In this document: piece by piece, positions 22,601 to 35,311 of the stretch
Layout of the letters: each line of letters starts with the position of its first letter
How positions within the stretch are numbered: position 1 is the first letter of the stretch
Made by a program: the position numbers and the translations under genes
Notes under the pieces: model-generated
The model's input: the letters and a program-made list of their open reading frames with translations, nothing else
What the model was told of the DNA's origin: nothing
Databases searched by the model: none
NCBI GenBank assembly: GCA_034769895.1
Contig: CM068369.1
Location: forward strand, 145,163,574 to 145,227,573
Length of the DNA: 64,000 nucleotides
Direction of reading: 5' to 3'
From: Magicicada septendecula
Lineage: Eukaryota > Arthropoda > Insecta > Hemiptera > Cicadidae

Positions 22601-24465
22601 GCAGGGAGTATTATACGTTAACAATTTTTAAAATAAAATGACAAAATAATATTCGTTGGTTAACGAAAATTATAGTCGACTACGCTAGCCAAGCAAACAC
22701 ACTATGCATGGTTAGCTAGCAAACGATGAATTATTATCAGGTTAAATGAATAAAAGTTCTCGTCTGATTTAATGATGATATTTAATCAAAATATTTTTAT
22801 ATTCATGTTTAAAAAATAATAATAGAAGCGGAATTAATAATTTATACCGCAAACCTTACTTGTAAAATATAGTCGCTTGCTTGACTACGATTTCAGCAGT
22901 ACTTAACAAATAATAATTTAATATGCGAGAACAATCATTACCGCTAATTATACATCTTATTACAAATAAATAATGTGTTTGTGAAGATAGTATTAAGATT
23001 TTTATAATATTAATTATTCTATTTTGTTAACTTCCTCTCTCTATAGGAAAACTAACCAACACGCATTTATTTGCCAATAGAGAGTCACTTCTGTCATGAA
23101 TAATAAGCTTGTGAATAGACTCGATAATAAGAGTTTTTCGTTTTTTATCAATTCCAGTTCATAATAATAATAATTAAACCAGTAACATTGTTTTAATAGT
23201 GTAACGTTAATAGCACGTGTACACAGCTTTTAGCATCAGAATGCAGCACACCTGCCGTACGATAGTACGATAATTTGAATATCGTATTGAGGTTAATGTT
23301 TTTAATTTTTTTGTCTTTTTAATCATAATATATGAATAAATATTGTTGTTAAATAAAACATCTTTGTATCTTGCATCATGTACATTCAAAGGATTCATGA
23401 AATTTGGTAATGCTTATAACCAAAATAAACATAACCTAAATTACCATATTATTGTACATTGTACCAGTGTTACCAGCCCTGAGCTGAAGAAGTTTCAGAC
23501 ATTAATTAACTTTGTTGTTTTTAAAAAATTATCAGTAATTGTTTTAAAAAGGATTTTACTGAATTTCACTAATGTTAATAAACACCTCAATTTGTTACCA
23601 GTGAACAGAGAGTCTTTATTTCTATTAAATAGGTACAAATAATTTACATTTTTAGAAGCAATGTTTCACAGGGTGGCGGCAATTCCAAGCGGCCAATATT
23701 TAAATATTCAATTCACAATTGAATATCATTGTCATTTTGTTTAATGTGTATATGCCAATATCCAGGCAAAGTATTTTGTGTGTTATTAATGTATTTCCAG
23801 TGAGATAAAACAACCCATTAAGAAGATCGAAGACGTTCACGGATGGTAAGTGGGGAGGTGAATACAGCAAGATATCAGTGATTATAATCCTTTTCAAACA
23901 TAAACATTAATTTAAATTTAAACATTACTAATACAATCATTTACTAAACAACACTAATCATCGATGTTTACATTACAACATGAGGAGTGAAGAAGAGTCT
24001 ACTACTAAACTACTAAAAATAAAATTTTAAACCAATTTAAAATAAAAATACAATACTAATCTACCCATCCTAAAAGTTGTTTTGTTACAACGTTAACGAA
24101 ATGAAGGGCAACTGTTGCCACATCATATCATTTATTACAGCCATCACACAATACCACAGTTTAGTGTTCTTGTTATTCATTAGTAAAAATTCTAAGCTAA
24201 AGAACCAAATTGATATACCTGGTGGGTTACTTCAGAAGGAGGAATATATTGGTGACCTATCCCATAGGTTGTTTTATAATCAAAGCCTGGTATGGTACTC
24301 TTACAGACAACTCTGTTACACATAGGCATTTCTTTGTCTTTACTCACAGTTTTTGATTCTTTCATCATTTCTGATTTAGCTGTCTCCAGTGGTGTCTGAC
24401 ATTTGAGCACACCTGTAAGGAAAAGTTATTAAAAATAATGTTTACTAAAGCAAATAAATCTATAG
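22601..24465. other. Intergenic AT-rich sequence
   Basis: Several short frames occur, but none has a recognisable domain or codon bias. No RNA gene was seen. Confidence 0.5.
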
Positions 24466-24467
24466 TA

Positions 24468-24500
24468 CAGCTAACAGAGAACGAAACTGCACTCGGCCTT
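24468..24500 (+). repeat. Left terminal inverted repeat of the Sailor element
   Basis: It starts CAGCTAACAGAGAACGAAAC next to TA. It matches the reverse complement of 26657-26689 with a few differences and small gaps. Confidence 0.8.
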
Positions 24501-24774
24501 GTGTGCGCGGTGACAAATTTTTGTTAGAGCTAGAGTGGGGGAAACATGAACCATACTTGAGTTGTGTTGCCGTGGTGTGTGTTTCAGCGGATGTATAGTC
24601 GTATCAAAATTTAAGTGGGCGTTAGAAATATAATTTGCATAGTTTTCGTCCTTATTGTGTTATATATATTTACTTACTTACTTACACTTACTCGTAAGTG
24701 TTTAGATACTGTATATGCTTGAGATACTGTATATCTGAAGTATATCGTTATTTACTTCATAGATAAAGTATAAA

Positions 24775-25200
24775 ATGGACGCTAACGTGGAATTCAGAAG
24801 TAAAGTGAAACACAAAACGTTGAGTGGACAAAGCCGGGAAATTATTAGTTGTGTATTGCAGTTTATGCAAAACGAGGCAAAAAAAAGGTGTGCCAGTTAT
24901 ACCTTTGGCTAAAGTGTAGGAACGCGTTGCAGCAGCTACTGGTGTAAGTTTACGGGCTGTGAAAACGATTGCCGGTGAGTCGTGAAAAATTGAGTGCGGT
25001 GGGTCGACATCTTTTTCAACACCTAAAAAGAAATTGAAAAATAGAAATAAAAAAACTGTGCTGGATGACTTTGATCGATGTGTTTTACGTAGACTAGTTA
25101 TAAATTTTCATATAAATGAAAAGAGGGTGCCAACGATGAAGGCAATCCACAAAAAATTTATATAGGTTGTGTAGACACATTACGAAAAGAATTACACACA
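24775..25200 (+). pseudogene. Degraded N-terminal DNA-binding region of the Sailor transposase
   Basis: An ATG at 24775 opens MDANVEFRSKVKHKTLSGQS, typical of the start of such transposases. A helix-turn-helix-like AAATGVSLRAVKTI follows in a shifted frame. The region is broken by a frameshift in the A-run near 24880, stops near 24913 and 24985, and a second shift near 25155. This would abolish a full-length transposase unless the catalytic part is made alone. Confidence 0.7.
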
Positions 25201-26148
25201 ATGGGATTTAAGTGGGTGAAAACAAAATCAGACCGGAAACTTCTCATGGAACGACATGACATAAGACAGATGAGACTGAACTATTTACGCACAATACTGA
25301 GGTACAGAGAGGAAAACAGAAACATTGTTTATATGGACGAGACATATTTACATTCTACGTATACACAAGTAAAGAGCTGGACCGATGATTCAAATGAAGG
25401 ACTAAAGAAGAAAGTTACAGAAGGCCAGAAACTAATAATAATCCATGCTGGCAGAGAAAATGGTTTTGTTATTGGTGCTAATTTAACTTGGAAGTCGACA
25501 TTATCAACAGGAGATTATCATGATGAGATGAATTACTCTAACTTCAGGAAGTGGGTAGAACAAAAGCTACTAAATGGACTGCCACCAAACAGTGTTCTTG
25601 TCATGGATAATGCTCCCTACCACAACAAACAAACTGAAAAATGTCCGACTTCTAATTCCAGGAAAGACGACATGAAAGACTGGCTTACAAAGAAAAACAT
25701 ACAATTTGAAAATTCAATGTTGAAACCCGATTGGTACACATTAATCAAATTATATAAACCAAAATATAAAACGTATGAAATCGACGAGTTATTACACAAT
25801 CATGGACATTCTGTTCTACGTTTGCCTCCTTACCATCCAGATCTAATCCCCATTGAACTTGTATGGGCTTATTTAAAAGAATATGTTGCAAAGAGAAATG
25901 TTACTTTCAATTTTAATGATGTTAATAATTACTGTAATGATTTTTTCGAAAGTTTTTCAAAAGACGATTGGCTATCTAGGTGCAGGCACGTAATTAAAAT
26001 AGAAAGAGAATACTGGGAAAAAGAACAACTCTTCGATACTGTAGTGGACGATATTATAATAAATCTAGGTGAAGACAGTGAAGAAGAATCGGAAGAAGAG
26101 AATTCAGATACTGACAGTGATATTTCGGGAGTTCATTTTAATACTTAA
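25201..26148 (+). CDS. DDE transposase domain, DD82E (Sailor group)
   Basis: An open frame of 315 residues carries the catalytic domain. Asp46 lies in YMDETYLHS, Asp136 in LVMDNAPYHN and Glu219 in LIPIELVWAYLK. I count 82 residues between the second Asp and the Glu. The long spacer distinguishes it from Tc1 (DD34E) and mariner (DD34D). The protein ends in an acidic Ser/Glu/Asp tail. It would cut and join transposon ends in the nucleus. The true start lies upstream in the damaged region; this ATG is only the first in frame. Confidence 0.9.
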   Translation: MGFKWVKTKSDRKLLMERHDIRQMRLNYLRTILRYREENRNIVYMDETYLHSTYTQVKSWTDDSNEGLKKKVTEGQKLIIIHAGRENGFVIGANLTWKSTLSTGDYHDEMNYSNFRKWVEQKLLNGLPPNSVLVMDNAPYHNKQTEKCPTSNSRKDDMKDWLTKKNIQFENSMLKPDWYTLIKLYKPKYKTYEIDELLHNHGHSVLRLPPYHPDLIPIELVWAYLKEYVAKRNVTFNFNDVNNYCNDFFESFSKDDWLSRCRHVIKIEREYWEKEQLFDTVVDDIIINLGEDSEEESEEENSDTDSDISGVHFNT

Positions 26149-26228
26149 AATTGGTGTATTAATTGATTATTAATTATTAATATTATTATTAATGAAAGAG
26201 TGAATTGAACTATAACTTCTTTTTTTTA

Positions 26229-26282
26229 AATATCACTATAACGGACAGTAACGGACACGTCATGGACAACGAAATCCAAGAA
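26229..26282 (+). mobile_element. 54-bp PLE-A remnant inside the Sailor element
   Basis: It is flanked by the 12-bp duplication TTCTTTTTTTTA at 26217-26228 and 26283-26294. It starts ATATCACTATAA, like the PLE-A end at 55524. It ends GACACGTCATGGACAACG and AATCCAAG, like the opposite PLE-A end at 29970-30002. The whole middle of the element is absent. Confidence 0.8.
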
Positions 26283-26656
26283 TTCTTTTTTTTATTTAGT
26301 AATGTGGACATATGAAACGGTTTATAATGTTAAAAATTTTTAATTGTTTGATATGGCAAAAGAAAAACAATACACTTCAGCTGGAGGTAAGAACATTTTT
26401 ATTTTCCTCATGTTGAGTAAAATTTACTTGTGTTTCACTTCCTAAATTAGAAATTGTATTTCACTGTATAATTTCCTAAAACTTTACAAGCTCTTACACT
26501 ATAAAGACATTACGTTCAGCACGGGATAAACTGTATTCTGAACACAGTAAATTTTGTACATTGTCAACATGAAACGAGTGTACGTAGATGATGTAGTTCG
26601 TAAACTTCGTCCGCCTCACTCACATACTACTACCGTCTCACTCACTCCCATCTGCA

Positions 26657-26689
26657 TAGCTCACGGGCAATTTCGATTCAGTTTAGCTG
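26657..26689 (-). repeat. Right terminal inverted repeat of the Sailor element
   Basis: It ends TTAGCTG before TA and is complementary to the left end. Confidence 0.8.
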
Positions 26690-26691
26690 TA

Positions 26692-29519
<2,828 letters not shown>

Positions 29520-29608
29520 AATTGTTTAACTAAATACAACTATTACATTAACGACTCGGAACACAAAGTTTTTTTTGAGTAAAAACATAAAGATTTACCT
29601 TACATCGA

Positions 29609-29777
<169 letters not shown>

Positions 29778-29848
29778 TTTAACCAAATAATCGATCTTTT
29801 GAAATTCGATTCCGTCGCCCACAACAGGACAGACAACGCTACCAGCGG

Positions 29849-29893
29849 CAACCTCTGAAGAAGCTTTTCAAAAGTGAAAACCGGTTCAGGTTG
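29849..29893 (+). ncRNA. Hammerhead ribozyme motif (PLE-A type)
   Basis: Stem I pairs CAACCT (29849-29854) with AGGTTG (29888-29893). The core CTGAAGA is at 29855, stem II is AGCTTTTCAAAAGT, and GAAA is at 29876. Stem III is the self-complementary AACCGGTT, followed by C at the cleavage position. PLEs are known to carry hammerheads with a very short stem III. Confidence 0.75.
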
Positions 29894-30059
29894 TAAGGTA
29901 AAACTTTATGTTTTTACTCATAAAAAACTTTGTGTTCCGAGTCATTAATGTAACAGTTGATTTAGTTAAGTAACAGACACGTCATGGACAACGAAATCCA
30001 AGAATTGTTTAACATAAAATAATGCTATTTTGAAATGTTCATCACTTCTTTGTTTACAC

Positions 30060-30290
30060 ACATAATAATTATTAATATTGGGTGTTACTTTCACTGTAAA
30101 CTTACTTGTTTTATTCACTCAGACGACGTTTAGGAGTGGTGTTCTCCTTCTTCAAACTCACTGAAGAAGGAGAACACCACTCCGAAACGTCGTCTGAGTG
30201 AATAAAACAAGTAGTAGTGGAGTACCTCAAGCGCCTGAAATATAAAAATCTCGGAATCCAATTAGTTCGAATGAATTTTTATAAAACCTG
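30060..30290 (+). mobile_element. PLE-like repeat (P4) with central palindrome
   Basis: Outer parts (GGTGTTACTTTCACTGTAAAC and CTCGGAATCCAATTA) recur in reverse at 48032-48105, where the central palindrome is absent. The centre (30108-30213) is a near-perfect inverted repeat with arms of about 50 bp and a hammerhead motif. The target duplication was not determined. Confidence 0.65.
30156..30199 (+). ncRNA. Hammerhead ribozyme motif (P4 type)
   Basis: Stem I pairs ACTCA (30156-30160) with TGAGT (30195-30199). The core CTGAAGA is at 30161, stem II pairs GGAG with CTCC, and GAAA is at 30184. A minimal stem III ACG/CGT ends in the cleavage triplet GTC at 30192-30194. Confidence 0.75.
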
Positions 30291-30619
30291 TTGGATTGTA
30301 TTATTTATAAAGTATATTACAATGTTTACCCTTTAAAATTTGTTGCTTTACATTTAATAACAAAATAAATAAATAAATAAAGACAGATGCATATAATCTA
30401 AATATAATCTAATACATTGCAAGCTTAATAAACCAATTTTGTGCAGAAATTGTTTTATGAATATATTTCTGTCATGATAATATTGAAGGTTAATAGTAAA
30501 AAACATTATTTTTTATAAAAAATAATAGTTTATAAAAATTATTTATTTATTTAGTTTATAATACAAAGTTAAATATCGGTATGGAGAACTATACATGACT
30601 TCCATGTTCTAAGATTTAT

Positions 30620-30860
30620 ATTTAAAATCATATTCGAAATGAAATATTTCCATAGAAACTACGTCTTTCTACTTATTGCTTCAGCATTAACCACAGTACT
30701 GTGGTCACTAACGTATACCACCTCACGTTTTCGCAATCGATTTTCACCGATGATGGCAGTCGATGCCACTGCCGAAACGTCTGGTTTTGCAGAAAACATT
30801 GGACTACGGCTAAAGAGCCCGGGAAGCAATTTTAACAAAAAACTACTTCTTTGTTGCCGA
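30620..30860 (+). mobile_element. Possible PLE fragment with degenerate hammerhead
   Basis: GATGATGGCAGT, a short loop, then ACTGCCGAAACGTC, resembles hammerhead stem II plus GAAAC and the GTC triplet. The CTGA box is imperfect (CCGATGA). No flanking duplication was found. Confidence 0.35.
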
Positions 30861-31044
30861 TAACGTAGTACACATATAAAAAATTCTCCCCTCCACCATC
30901 ATCTATAATTTTTAATAATAGAAAATTACCCCCACCCCGTTCACCTAACCTCTTCATTTATAGATATTTCATCTACGTTTCTACAGTGGATTACTATGAG
31001 CTTCTTATCAGGATACTTTATTTATAAAAATTAAGTACTTTACT

Positions 31045-32305
31045 CTTGTTAAATCATAAAATGTTTCAGGTAAACTACCCCTTTCTCTTAACAGATCTTC
31101 TCCAAAATCAACAGACCTTCCGTCCTCTACAATTCAGGGAAGCATGCAAAAAAATATTTGATTCTGTTTGAATGTGCGGTAGTTATCGTTCGTCATGGAA
31201 ACATTTCTCTTGTTACAACATAAAATGTTGCAGGTAAACTACCCCTTTCCCTAAACTGATCTTCACCAAAATCAATAGACCTTGAGCTCTCTGCAACTCA
31301 CGAAAGGGTGCAAAAAATGATTTGATTCTCATTGAATTTTCGGCAGTTATCGTTCGTCATAAAAAAATTACCCTTTTTAAAACATAAAACGTTGCTGATA
31401 AACTACCCCTTCCCTTAACCGATCTTCAACAAAATCAACAGACCTTGAGTTCTCTTTAGTTCAAAAAGGTATGCAAAAACCTAGTTGATTCTGTTTGAAT
31501 TTACGGCAGTTATCGTTCGTCATATAAAAAATTACCCTTGTTAAAACATAAAATGTTGCTGGTAAACTACCCCTTTCCCTTAACCGATCTTCACCAACAC
31601 CAATAGGTATTGAGAACTCTACAATTCAGGCCTGCATGCAAACAATTATTTGATTCTGTTATAATTTGCGGCTGTTATCGTTCGTCATAGAAAAAATACC
31701 CTTGTTAAAACATAAAACGTTGCAGGTAAACTACCCCTTTCCCTTAACCGATCTTCAACAAAATCAACAGACCTTGAGTTCTGTATAATTCAAAAAGGTA
31801 TGCAGAAGAGTAGTTGATTCTGTTTTAATGTACGGCAGTTATCGTTCGTCAAAAAAAAATTACCCTTGATAAAACATAAAATGTTGCTGGTAAACAACCA
31901 TATTCCCTTAACCGATCTTCACCAAAACCGACAGGTCTTGAGAACTTTACATTTCAGGGCCGTATGCAAAATATTATATGATTCTGTTTGAATTTGCGGC
32001 TGTTATCGTTTGCCATATAAAATACCCTTGTTAAAACAAAAAACGTGTCAGGTAAACTACCCCTTTTCCTTAACCGATCTTCACCAAAACAATAGGTCTT
32101 TAGTACTCAACAAAACAGGGCTGTATGCAAAAACGTATTTGATTCTGTTTGAATTTGCGGCTCTTATCGTTTGCCATAGAAAATACCCTTTTAAAACATA
32201 AAACGTTGCAGGTAAACTACCCCTTTCCATTAACCGATCTTCACCAACACCAGTAGGTATTGAGAACTCTACAATACAGGGCTGTATGCAAAACATCATT
32301 TGATT
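31045..32305 (+). repeat. ~163-bp tandem satellite, left block (8 monomers)
   Basis: The landmark GGTAAACTACCCCTTTCCC recurs at about 31069, 31233, 31397, 31561, 31725, 31889, 32051 and 32211, a period of 160-164 bp. Each monomer also has AACCGATCTTCACCAAAA, TTTGATTCTGTTTGAATT and GTTATCGTT. The array is split by the PLE cluster and continues at 40494. Confidence 0.95.
32293..32305 (+). repeat. Left 13-bp target duplication of the PLE cluster
   Basis: ACATCATTTGATT here is repeated at 40494-40506 on the far side of the PLE cluster. The sequence fits the satellite monomer. Confidence 0.9.
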
Positions 32306-32384
32306 ACTTATTTTTTGCGTACCGTATCACTTATTATATGATATATAATTACCTTAATATCCACTTTAGCGATACACAGTTTCG

Positions 32385-32430
32385 TCACTGATGACGCGTT
32401 TCGGGACTAAGTCCCATCCTCAGATACATA
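32385..32430 (-). ncRNA. Hammerhead-like motif of P1, copy 1
   Basis: On the minus strand it reads CTGAGGA, a stem II GGGAC-TTA-GTCCC, GAAAC, then GCGTC. Core and stem II are good and stem III is minimal. Stem I beyond about 2 bp is weak, so activity is uncertain. The same motif recurs at 35108, 37681 and 40404. Confidence 0.55.
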
Positions 32431-32588
32431 ATTAATAAATTAAAATATTAAAATCACGACCATGATACTGGTCAAGTCAAAATAAATAAAATAAATTATA
32501 AATCGCATGTAATAAGTTTTGCTAACCACGGCTGGAGCTCCCGCATGCGTTCACCCGCAACCGCGATTGTCACGCGACTGGTCAAAGA

Positions 32589-35021
32589 TTAAGACAAACT
32601 GATTGCAGTGTCGAACAGGTAATTTGACGCAAAATTTACCTGGTCATTTAATAAACTGTTTTTGGTGTTACTATCTTTTAAAGCTTTATAAATTTCAAAT
32701 TCCTCCAGACTATCCATCCGTCTACCCTTTTTACAAATATGCAACGCTGTTAAATTTTCTTCGAAGTTCGTATATTTATGTCCGCTTGATATTAAATGTT
32801 GTGCAAAGTTGGACTTATTATTACTTGGCTTAGGAATATGTTCTAGAAATCTTTTATAAAAACATCTGCCAGATTGACCGATATAGAACGCATCACAATC
32901 ATCACATTTTATTTTATATACGCCACATTGCTTTTTTAATGGTAATTTGTTTTTGTTTTTGAAATAATTTCCTAAATTATTATTTGTTTTAAATGATAAA
33001 ATATAGTTATTATCTTTAAGAACGGGTCTTAAAATATTTGGCATAATACCTGTGAAATTAGCCGAAAGATATTTATAATTTTTGTTACTTGCTTTTATAG
33101 AGTTTGAATTTTTATTTTCTAAACGTTTCCTATGCCTATTTATTATTTTGTCAACTATTGTAGATTTATACCCGTTATTTATTGCTATTTGTTTGATAGT
33201 GCTAACCTCATTTAAGTAGTCCTCCTTTTCGAGGGGAACATTTAAAAGTCTGTTGACAAGACTGTTAAACATTGCCACTTTTTGTGTAACGGGATGATAT
33301 GAATCATAGTGTATTACTGTGTCAGTACTAGTGTGTTTTCTAAAGATTTTGTATTTTAAATTATTCCCGTTGTGTAATACAGTGAGGTCTAAAAAATTGA
33401 TACTTTTGTTGTTTTCGATCTCCATAGTAAATTTTAATTTGTTATGAATTTTGTTTAGGTAATTTTTAAATAATTCTATTTGTCTGGCATTCCCGTTAAA
33501 AATAATAAAGGTATCATCTACATATCTGGAGTAATGGATGATTTTACTGGCGAAATAATTATCTTTTAAAATTTTTGTATTTTCTAAATGGTTTAGATAT
33601 AGGTCCGCCAGGATGCCAGAAAGTGGAGATCCCATGGCAAGTCCTTCATCCTGTTTATAATATGCATTTTCAAATGAAAAATAGTTTTGATGAAGAATGG
33701 TTTTTAGTATCATCATCAGTTGGTTAACTTTCTGTATTTCTAAAGAACCTTTATTCATTAAATTATGCCTGAGTAAAGTTAAAGTTTCATCAATAGGCAC
33801 ATTAGTGTATAAATCTACTATGTCGAATGATACTAGTTTGTAGTTTGGTTGAATTGTAACGTGGTTTATATTTTTGATAAAATCCTTATAGCTTTTAACA
33901 CTCCGATTATTTTCTAAGTTGGTGTGCTCTCTGATGATTTTTACTAAGGTTTTAGCTATTTTATAACCGGGGGCAGTTGTAAAATTAACTAATGGTCTAA
34001 TTGGAGTGTTCTGTTTATGTACTTTCGGAAGACCCCTTAAACAAGGCGCACTAGCATTTATTGGTTTTAGTGAGGATTGTGTGCGTTTATCAAATAGTTG
34101 CGTGCATTTATTTATTGTTTTATTCAGTTCTAAAGTGTACTTCTTAGTGGGGTCGGATGTCAACTTAGTAATATTGTTGTCATTTATAAAGTTGTGTACT
34201 TTTTGTGTGTATTCGTCAAGTTTCAGCATGGCTATAGAATTTCCCTTATCTACCTTGGTTATGTAAATATTATTATTAGAAAGTTTTTTATTTAGTTGTA
34301 TAGCTATGCGTTGTTCATGTTGTGCTTTAGTGTAATTAACTTTATTTTGTATAAGCTTATTGTTCTTGTTTTTAATGATTTTATTAAACTTATTATTTAC
34401 TAATACTCTTATTTCATTTTGTTTACCTGGGTCAGGAATGTTTTTTATCACTGACTCGGCTTCAATTATTTCTTTAATTAAGTTATGTTTATTTTTAAGG
34501 TTGGGGGGAAAATTGTAATTTAGACCTTTGCTGATAAGTTTTGTCTCTGCGTCAGTTAAAGTGACGTCAGTTGTATTTATTACTCTAGGGTAGAAAATGT
34601 GCGTGCGTTCCATGTTATCTTTATATTTACTATTACTTAACTGGCTGATTTTAATTGCCTGTTTATGTTTGTGAAGTCTAATCTTATTTGTAACGTATTT
34701 GTTAATTTGCTCTCTGATACTATCGATCAAAGCAGGATGTACCATGTTATATAATTCCAATTGAGATTTATACATAGCCAAATTCAATGATATTTTTTTG
34801 CTATATAGAAATTTAATCTCTTCTTTGATCCTAAACTTGCTAGCATATTGTTCGGTTTTTCTGGCTAGTTTGGAGGAATTATTAATCTTAATTTTAGCAT
34901 AATTTGGGATTAAATTTTGTCGTAAACATGTTTTATTAAATTTTATATGTAAATTGGTTTTGAATAATTTAAGTTTAAGATTTTGATATTTATACGCGAT
35001 ACTTGCCTTGTATGGCTCCAT
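32589..35021 (-). CDS. Penelope-like reverse transcriptase / GIY-YIG endonuclease, P1 copy 1
   Basis: The complete 810-residue protein has a Lys/Asn-rich N-terminal region (1-250). The RT follows: LRGLPKVHK at 329-336, SFDIVDLYTN at 398-407, AMGSPLSGILADLYL near 462-476, catalytic YVDD at 500-503 and INFLDLTV near 541. A linker leads to a GIY-YIG endonuclease from residue 700 (GVYKIKCDDCDAFYIGQSGR) with the CxxC pair typical of PLEs. It would nick DNA and prime reverse transcription there. The start ATG is followed by EPYKASIAYK, the same as in the plus-strand copy. No break was seen. Confidence 0.95.
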   Translation of the reverse strand: MEPYKASIAYKYQNLKLKLFKTNLHIKFNKTCLRQNLIPNYAKIKINNSSKLARKTEQYASKFRIKEEIKFLYSKKISLNLAMYKSQLELYNMVHPALIDSIREQINKYVTNKIRLHKHKQAIKISQLSNSKYKDNMERTHIFYPRVINTTDVTLTDAETKLISKGLNYNFPPNLKNKHNLIKEIIEAESVIKNIPDPGKQNEIRVLVNNKFNKIIKNKNNKLIQNKVNYTKAQHEQRIAIQLNKKLSNNNIYITKVDKGNSIAMLKLDEYTQKVHNFINDNNITKLTSDPTKKYTLELNKTINKCTQLFDKRTQSSLKPINASAPCLRGLPKVHKQNTPIRPLVNFTTAPGYKIAKTLVKIIREHTNLENNRSVKSYKDFIKNINHVTIQPNYKLVSFDIVDLYTNVPIDETLTLLRHNLMNKGSLEIQKVNQLMMILKTILHQNYFSFENAYYKQDEGLAMGSPLSGILADLYLNHLENTKILKDNYFASKIIHYSRYVDDTFIIFNGNARQIELFKNYLNKIHNKLKFTMEIENNKSINFLDLTVLHNGNNLKYKIFRKHTSTDTVIHYDSYHPVTQKVAMFNSLVNRLLNVPLEKEDYLNEVSTIKQIAINNGYKSTIVDKIINRHRKRLENKNSNSIKASNKNYKYLSANFTGIMPNILRPVLKDNNYILSFKTNNNLGNYFKNKNKLPLKKQCGVYKIKCDDCDAFYIGQSGRCFYKRFLEHIPKPSNNKSNFAQHLISSGHKYTNFEENLTALHICKKGRRMDSLEEFEIYKALKDSNTKNSLLNDQVNFASNYLFDTAISLS

Positions 35022-35107
35022 GTTAATTACTTATTTTTTGCGTACCGTATCACTTATTATATGATATATAATTACCTTAATATCCACTTTAGCGATACAC
35101 AGTTTCG

Positions 35108-35152
35108 TCACTGATGACGCGTTTCGGGACTAAGTCCCATCCTCAGATACAT
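35108..35152 (-). ncRNA. Hammerhead-like motif of P1, copy 2
   Basis: This has the same sequence as the motif at 32385-32430. It lies between the complete and truncated minus-strand copies, as expected for a terminal-repeat ribozyme. Confidence 0.55.
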
Positions 35153-35311
35153 AATTAATAAATTAAAATATTAAAATCACGACCATGATACTGGTCAAGT
35201 CAAAATAAATAAAATAAATTATAAATCGCATGTAATAAGTTTTGCTAACCACGGCTGGAGCTCCCGCATGCGTTCACCCGCAACCGCGATTGTCACGCGA
35301 CTGGTCAAAGA

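Larger units (their letters stand above)
24468..26689 (+). mobile_element. Sailor-type (DD82E) IS630-Tc1-mariner transposon
   Basis: The ends are imperfect inverted repeats. The left end starts CAGCTAACAGAGAACGAAAC. The right end, reversed, starts CAGCTAAACTGAATCGAAAT. Each is flanked by TA (24466-24467 and 26690-26691), the target duplication of the Tc1/mariner group. The 2.2-kb element holds one transposase whose catalytic triad spacing is DD82E, which I associate with the Sailor group. The N-terminal transposase region is damaged, so the copy is probably not autonomous. A 54-bp PLE-derived insertion lies inside it at 26229-26282. Confidence 0.85.

Noticed and set aside
30639-30863. 74-residue protein with a hydrophobic N-terminus
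   Set aside because: The frame runs across a hammerhead-like PLE fragment and has no recognisable domain.
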